Assembly (NCBI RefSeq): GCF_042885655.1
Contig: NZ_JBHVRO010000002.1
Coordinates: forward strand, 248,001 to 312,000
Reading direction: 5' to 3'
DNA: 64,000 nucleotides
DNA from: Psychrobacillus sp042885655
Lineage (GTDB): Bacteria > Bacillota > Bacilli > Bacillales_A > Planococcaceae
Part shown: positions 60,465 to 64,000 of the stretch, piece by piece
Layout: the number at the start of each line of letters is the position of its first letter
Numbering within the stretch: the first letter of the stretch is position 1
Notes under the pieces: generated by a model
Database searches by the model: none
Told to the model about the DNA's origin: nothing
Seen by the model: the letters and a program-made list of their open reading frames with translations, nothing else
Made by a program: the position numbers and the translations under genes

Positions 60465-61328
60465 GTGTTGTTTACGAAAATGCACGGATTGGGAAACGCA
60501 TATGTGATTTTTAATCAATTGGAAGATGATATGAGAAATCAAGACTTTCACCAGCTTTCGAAAGACATCTCAGATGTGAACTTCGGAATTGGATCTGACG
60601 GGATAATTCTCATCCGCTCATCAAAAACAGCTGACTTTCAAATGAGAATTTTTAATGAAGATGGTTCAGAGGCACAGAACTGTGGAAATGGTTTGCGCTG
60701 TGTATCTAAGTTTCTTTTTGACCACAAATACGCAATGACACCACGCTTTACGATTGAAACATTAGGCGGTGTTGTGACTGTGGAGGTGGAGCCACATCAT
60801 GAACAACTAGTGGAATATGTCACGGTTGATATGGGTGAGCCGAAACTGTTGAAAGGAATGATCCCGATGGAAGGTGATCCATTCATTGCAGCCATTAACG
60901 AACCGTATTCATTTGGAGAGGATTCGTATCATCTTACTTGTGTATCAATGGGGAACCCCCATGCGATCATTTTTGTCGATGATGTAAATGCATTCCCATT
61001 AGAGAAAATCGGTCCGATCATTGAACATTCTAGCCTTTTTCCGGAGAGAGTTAATGTTGGAATTGTTCATGTTAAAAATAGACAAGAGCTTGATTACCGA
61101 GTATGGGAGCGAGGGTCAGGTATTACGATGGCATGTGGAACAGGGGCTTGTGCAGCAGTAGTCGCCGCTACATTAAATGAATTTCTTGATAAATATAAGC
61201 CAGTAAACGTCCGACTTCCAGGTGGAATGTTGACAGTAAGTTGGGATGAACATGGGCATGTATGGAAAAGGGGAAAAGCAACTTATATATGTCAAGGTGA
61301 GTGGGATTTAAATCTACAAAACAATTAA
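60465..61328 (+). CDS. dapF: diaminopimelate epimerase
   Basis: Converts LL- to meso-diaminopimelate for lysine and for spore or cell-wall peptidoglycan. The two catalytic cysteines are in QNCGNGLRC and in TMACGTGACA; the N-terminal TKMHGLGNAY and GSDGIILI are family blocks. It is 287 residues, normal length. It starts with GTG after AGGAGGGGAG, 13 nt after dapL. Co-transcription with dapL is near certain. Confidence 0.94.
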   Translation: MLFTKMHGLGNAYVIFNQLEDDMRNQDFHQLSKDISDVNFGIGSDGIILIRSSKTADFQMRIFNEDGSEAQNCGNGLRCVSKFLFDHKYAMTPRFTIETLGGVVTVEVEPHHEQLVEYVTVDMGEPKLLKGMIPMEGDPFIAAINEPYSFGEDSYHLTCVSMGNPHAIIFVDDVNAFPLEKIGPIIEHSSLFPERVNVGIVHVKNRQELDYRVWERGSGITMACGTGACAAVVAATLNEFLDKYKPVNVRLPGGMLTVSWDEHGHVWKRGKATYICQGEWDLNLQNN

Positions 61329-61341
61329 GGGAGATGATGAT

Positions 61342-62667
61342 ATGAATAGAGAAATTGTATTAGAAATGGTAAAAGAACACAATGTACGATATATTCGCCT
61401 ACAATTTACTGATATATTTGGAACGATTAAAAATGTGGAAATTCCGGTTAGTCAGTTGTCGAAAGCACTGGATAACAAAATGATGTTTGATGGCTCGTCC
61501 ATTGAAGGTTTTGTTCGTATTGAAGAGTCTGATATGTATTTATATCCTGACTTAGATACATTCGTTATTTTCCCATGGACAGCTGAAAAGGGAAAAGTAG
61601 CCAGGTTCATTTGCAATATTTATCACCCAGACGGAACCCCATTCGAGGGAGATCCTCGCAATAACCTCAAAAGATTATTAAAAGAAATGGAAGAAATGGG
61701 CTTTACTAATTTCAATGTTGGACCTGAACCGGAATTTTTCTTATTCAAACTGGATGAAAAAGGTGAACCAACACTTGAACTGAATGATCATGGTGGATAT
61801 TTTGATCTTGCACCAACAGATTTAGGAGAAAATTGCAGACGTGATATCGTTTTAGAATTAGAAGAAATGGGGTTTGAAATCGAAGCTTCCCATCATGAAG
61901 TAGCGCCTGGCCAACATGAAATAGACTTTAAATATCAAGATGCATTAAAAGCTTGTGATGATATTCTAACATTTAAACTAGTTGTGAAAACCATAGCACG
62001 TAAACATGGATTACTCGCAACATTTATGCCTAAACCACTATTTGGTGTAAATGGGTCGGGCATGCATGCAAATTTAAGCCTGTTTAAAGGAAAAGAAAAT
62101 GTTTTCTATGATCCAACAGCATCATTAGAAATTAGTGATACAGCTAGAAACTTTTTAGCAGGAATATTAAAACATGCACGAAATTTCACTGCGATTACTA
62201 ATCCAACAGTTAACTCTTATAAAAGATTGGTGCCAGGATATGAAGCGCCATGCTATGTTGCTTGGTCAGCAAGAAATAGAAGTCCGTTAATTCGTATTCC
62301 TGCTTCCCGAGGTTTAAGTACACGAGTCGAAGTTCGTAGCGTAGATCCGGCAGCAAATCCATATTTAGCAATGGCTGTTTTATTAGCTGCAGGGTTAGAT
62401 GGAATTAAAAATAAAATAGAAGCTCCAGACCCGATCGATCGAAATATTTATGTGATGTCAAAAGCTCAGCGTGAAGAATGTGGAATTGTTGATTTGCCAG
62501 CTACTTTGGCGCAGGCTCTCGATTATTTAAAAGCAGATCAAGTTATTACGTCCGCATTAGGTGACCATTTATTAACACATTTTGTGGAGGCGAAAGAAAT
62601 CGAATGGGATATGTTTAGAACACAAGTCCATCCATGGGAACGCGATCAATATATGACACAGTATTAA
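61342..62667 (+). CDS. glnA: type I glutamine synthetase
   Basis: ATP-dependent synthesis of glutamine from glutamate and ammonia; a dodecamer of the GSI-alpha class (441 residues, no adenylylation insert). DGSSIEGFVRIEESDMYLY, GPEPEFFLF, NGSGMHANLSLF and NRSPLIRIPASRG are all present, as is the C-terminal PWERDQY. No glnR precedes it, unlike the main Bacillus glnA, so this may be a second copy dedicated to this operon. AGGGAGATG precedes the ATG. Confidence 0.95.
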   Translation: MNREIVLEMVKEHNVRYIRLQFTDIFGTIKNVEIPVSQLSKALDNKMMFDGSSIEGFVRIEESDMYLYPDLDTFVIFPWTAEKGKVARFICNIYHPDGTPFEGDPRNNLKRLLKEMEEMGFTNFNVGPEPEFFLFKLDEKGEPTLELNDHGGYFDLAPTDLGENCRRDIVLELEEMGFEIEASHHEVAPGQHEIDFKYQDALKACDDILTFKLVVKTIARKHGLLATFMPKPLFGVNGSGMHANLSLFKGKENVFYDPTASLEISDTARNFLAGILKHARNFTAITNPTVNSYKRLVPGYEAPCYVAWSARNRSPLIRIPASRGLSTRVEVRSVDPAANPYLAMAVLLAAGLDGIKNKIEAPDPIDRNIYVMSKAQREECGIVDLPATLAQALDYLKADQVITSALGDHLLTHFVEAKEIEWDMFRTQVHPWERDQYMTQY

Positions 62668-62721
62668 TAGATTAGGAGTGGGTTTAAAAAGAATAAAACT
62701 TATAAGAAAGAGTGATGACGA

Positions 62722-64000
62722 GTGTGTGGAATAACAGGATGGATTGATTGGCATCAAGATTTAACACAACAAGTTTTCATCGTGGAAAAAATGGCTAATA
62801 CATTATCGAAACGGGGGCCAGATGCTTCGAATGTATGGAGCTCACGCCATGTTTCACTTGGTCATACACGACTTATCGTTGTCGATCCTGCCGGAGGTGT
62901 GCAGCCAATGGTAAAAGAAAAAAACGATTCTGTATATACGATTGTATATAATGGAGAGCTTTATAATACGGAAGACATTCGGAAGGAGTTACTGAAAAGA
63001 GGATACTCTTTTCAGTCTTACTCCGATACGGAAGTATTACTTACTGCGTATATCGAATGGGGTGAGAAATGTGTAGAGCATTTAAATGGAATTTTCTCCT
63101 TTGCAGTATGGGATCAAAGCCTTGAACAGCTTTTTATTGCCAGAGATCGTCTAGGTGTCAAACCACTATTTTACCGTGAAGAAAATGGGTCATTACTATT
63201 CGGATCAGAGATTAAAGCGATCATTGCACACCCACAAGTAAAACGGGAGATTGAGCGTGAAGGACTACAGGAGATTTTCGGATTAGGTCCATCCCGGACA
63301 CCTGGACATGGCGTATTTCGGGGAATAAAAGAACTTCGCCCTGCACATGCATTGACTTTTAATCGAAATGGCTTTAAATCGTGGCGTTATTGGAATGTTG
63401 AAAGTAGCCATCACGACCATACACTTGATGAAACGGTGGAGCGCGTATTATTCCTTGTCAAAGATGCTATTGAGCGTCAACTAGTTGCAGATGTTCCTGT
63501 ATGTACATTTTTATCAGGTGGAATTGATTCAAGTGCGATTAGTGCGATTGCAGCTCATTACTATAAGGAGAAAGGAATTGACCCCCTCCAAACCTATTCA
63601 ATTGAATTTGAGCAAAACAATCAATATTTTAAAGCTAACTCTTTTCAACCTGATGAAGATGGACCATGGATACGAAGAATGCAGCAATATTTGGATTCAA
63701 ATCATCATTCAGCGGTAATAAAAAATGACCAGCTTGCAAATCTCTTGGAAAATGCGGTATTGATGAGGGATCTGCCTGGAATGGCAGATGTTGATTCTTC
63801 ACTATTATGGTTTTGTGAACAAATAAAACAGAATCATACAGTCGCATTATCAGGAGAATGTGCGGATGAAATCTTCGGTGGATATCCATGGTTCTATCAA
63901 GCAGACATTTTGCATGCGAACGGATTTCCATGGATGAGGTCAATGGAGGAAAGGCAAGATCTGTTACTCCCACATTGGCAAAAGCGCCTTGATCTAAAAG
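62722..64000 (+). CDS. asnB: asparagine synthetase (glutamine-hydrolysing), 3' end outside the window
   Basis: The frame is open from GTG 62722 to the window end (over 425 codons). C2 follows the start (M-CGITGW), the nucleophile of the class II glutaminase domain; YNGELYN, RDRLGVKP and SKRGPDASN continue it. The synthetase domain has the ATP-binding PP-loop FLSGGIDSSAISAI and later SGECADEIFGGYPW. From memory it is closest to Bacillus AsnO, an asparagine synthetase linked to sporulation; AsnB-type relatives instead amidate meso-diaminopimelate in peptidoglycan. The neighbours (dapL, dapF, glnA) would fit either role. Confidence 0.92.
   Translation, partial: MCGITGWIDWHQDLTQQVFIVEKMANTLSKRGPDASNVWSSRHVSLGHTRLIVVDPAGGVQPMVKEKNDSVYTIVYNGELYNTEDIRKELLKRGYSFQSYSDTEVLLTAYIEWGEKCVEHLNGIFSFAVWDQSLEQLFIARDRLGVKPLFYREENGSLLFGSEIKAIIAHPQVKREIEREGLQEIFGLGPSRTPGHGVFRGIKELRPAHALTFNRNGFKSWRYWNVESSHHDHTLDETVERVLFLVKDAIERQLVADVPVCTFLSGGIDSSAISAIAAHYYKEKGIDPLQTYSIEFEQNNQYFKANSFQPDEDGPWIRRMQQYLDSNHHSAVIKNDQLANLLENAVLMRDLPGMADVDSSLLWFCEQIKQNHTVALSGECADEIFGGYPWFYQADILHANGFPWMRSMEERQDLLLPHWQKRLDLK

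Overview
The window looks like a scaffold from a low-GC, spore-forming member of the Bacillales, most likely of the Planococcaceae (Psychrobacillus/Lysinibacillus-like). The reasons are AT-rich DNA, strong AGGAGG ribosome binding sites with frequent TTG and GTG starts, S-box and T-box leaders, Bacillus-type gene pairs (odhA-odhB beside yojN-yojO, xpaC-yaaN), and intergenic repeats that look typical of that family. The genus is an inference. A run of 10 Ns at 1247-1256 marks a scaffold join.

Layout. 0-2 kb: a stand-alone MurG-type glycosyltransferase, the gap, a GNAT acetyltransferase and a tRNA-like element. 2-6 kb: a PAS-GGDEF diguanylate cyclase followed by an OmpR-type response regulator and its histidine kinase. 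6-14 kb: the 2-oxoglutarate dehydrogenase genes odhA and odhB, a small protein, and the MoxR ATPase/VWA pair yojN-yojO. 14-23 kb: yaaN-xpaC, a DUF1033 protein, a cold-shock protein with a structured 5' leader, a YkvA-like protein, the ABC-F protein YkpA, MsrA, an LCP wall-polymer ligase, an AI-2E-type membrane protein and a possible Spo0M-like protein. 23-27 kb: two kinds of intergenic repeat, a small lipoprotein, an ABC-F gene behind a leader peptide and terminator, and metA under an S-box (SAM-I) riboswitch.

27-42 kb is accessory in character. It holds an aldo/keto reductase, a DinB-like protein, an esterase, a GrpB protein with a probable CTG start, a histidine phosphatase with an extra domain, FosB (fosfomycin thiol transferase) and a hidden YvrJ gene. 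Next come an RRNPP-type TPR regulator immediately followed by a 42-residue secreted-peptide gene (a candidate peptide quorum-sensing pair), HAD and HD hydrolases, a GNAT protein, an APH-like kinase, an MFS permease, a DJ-1 gene with an in-frame stop, an Lrp regulator and a pentapeptide protein. Several gene remnants lie among them: part of an APH kinase, part of a short-chain dehydrogenase, and unidentified fragments.

42-64 kb returns to metabolism. It holds a long, T-box-controlled isoleucyl-tRNA synthetase of the eukaryote-like class, a complete trpEDCFBA operon without trpG behind a tryptophan T-box leader, two exporters, and small membrane and TPR proteins. It ends with an AraC regulator followed by a co-directional set: LL-diaminopimelate aminotransferase, diaminopimelate epimerase, glutamine synthetase, and an asparagine synthetase cut by the window end.

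The most interesting signals are the regulator/peptide pair at 33.0-34.5 kb with Spo0A-box-like sites upstream, the leader-peptide attenuator of the ABC-F gene at 23.8-24.2 kb, and a family of degenerate repeats with a 20-21 bp period found at two loci on opposite strands.
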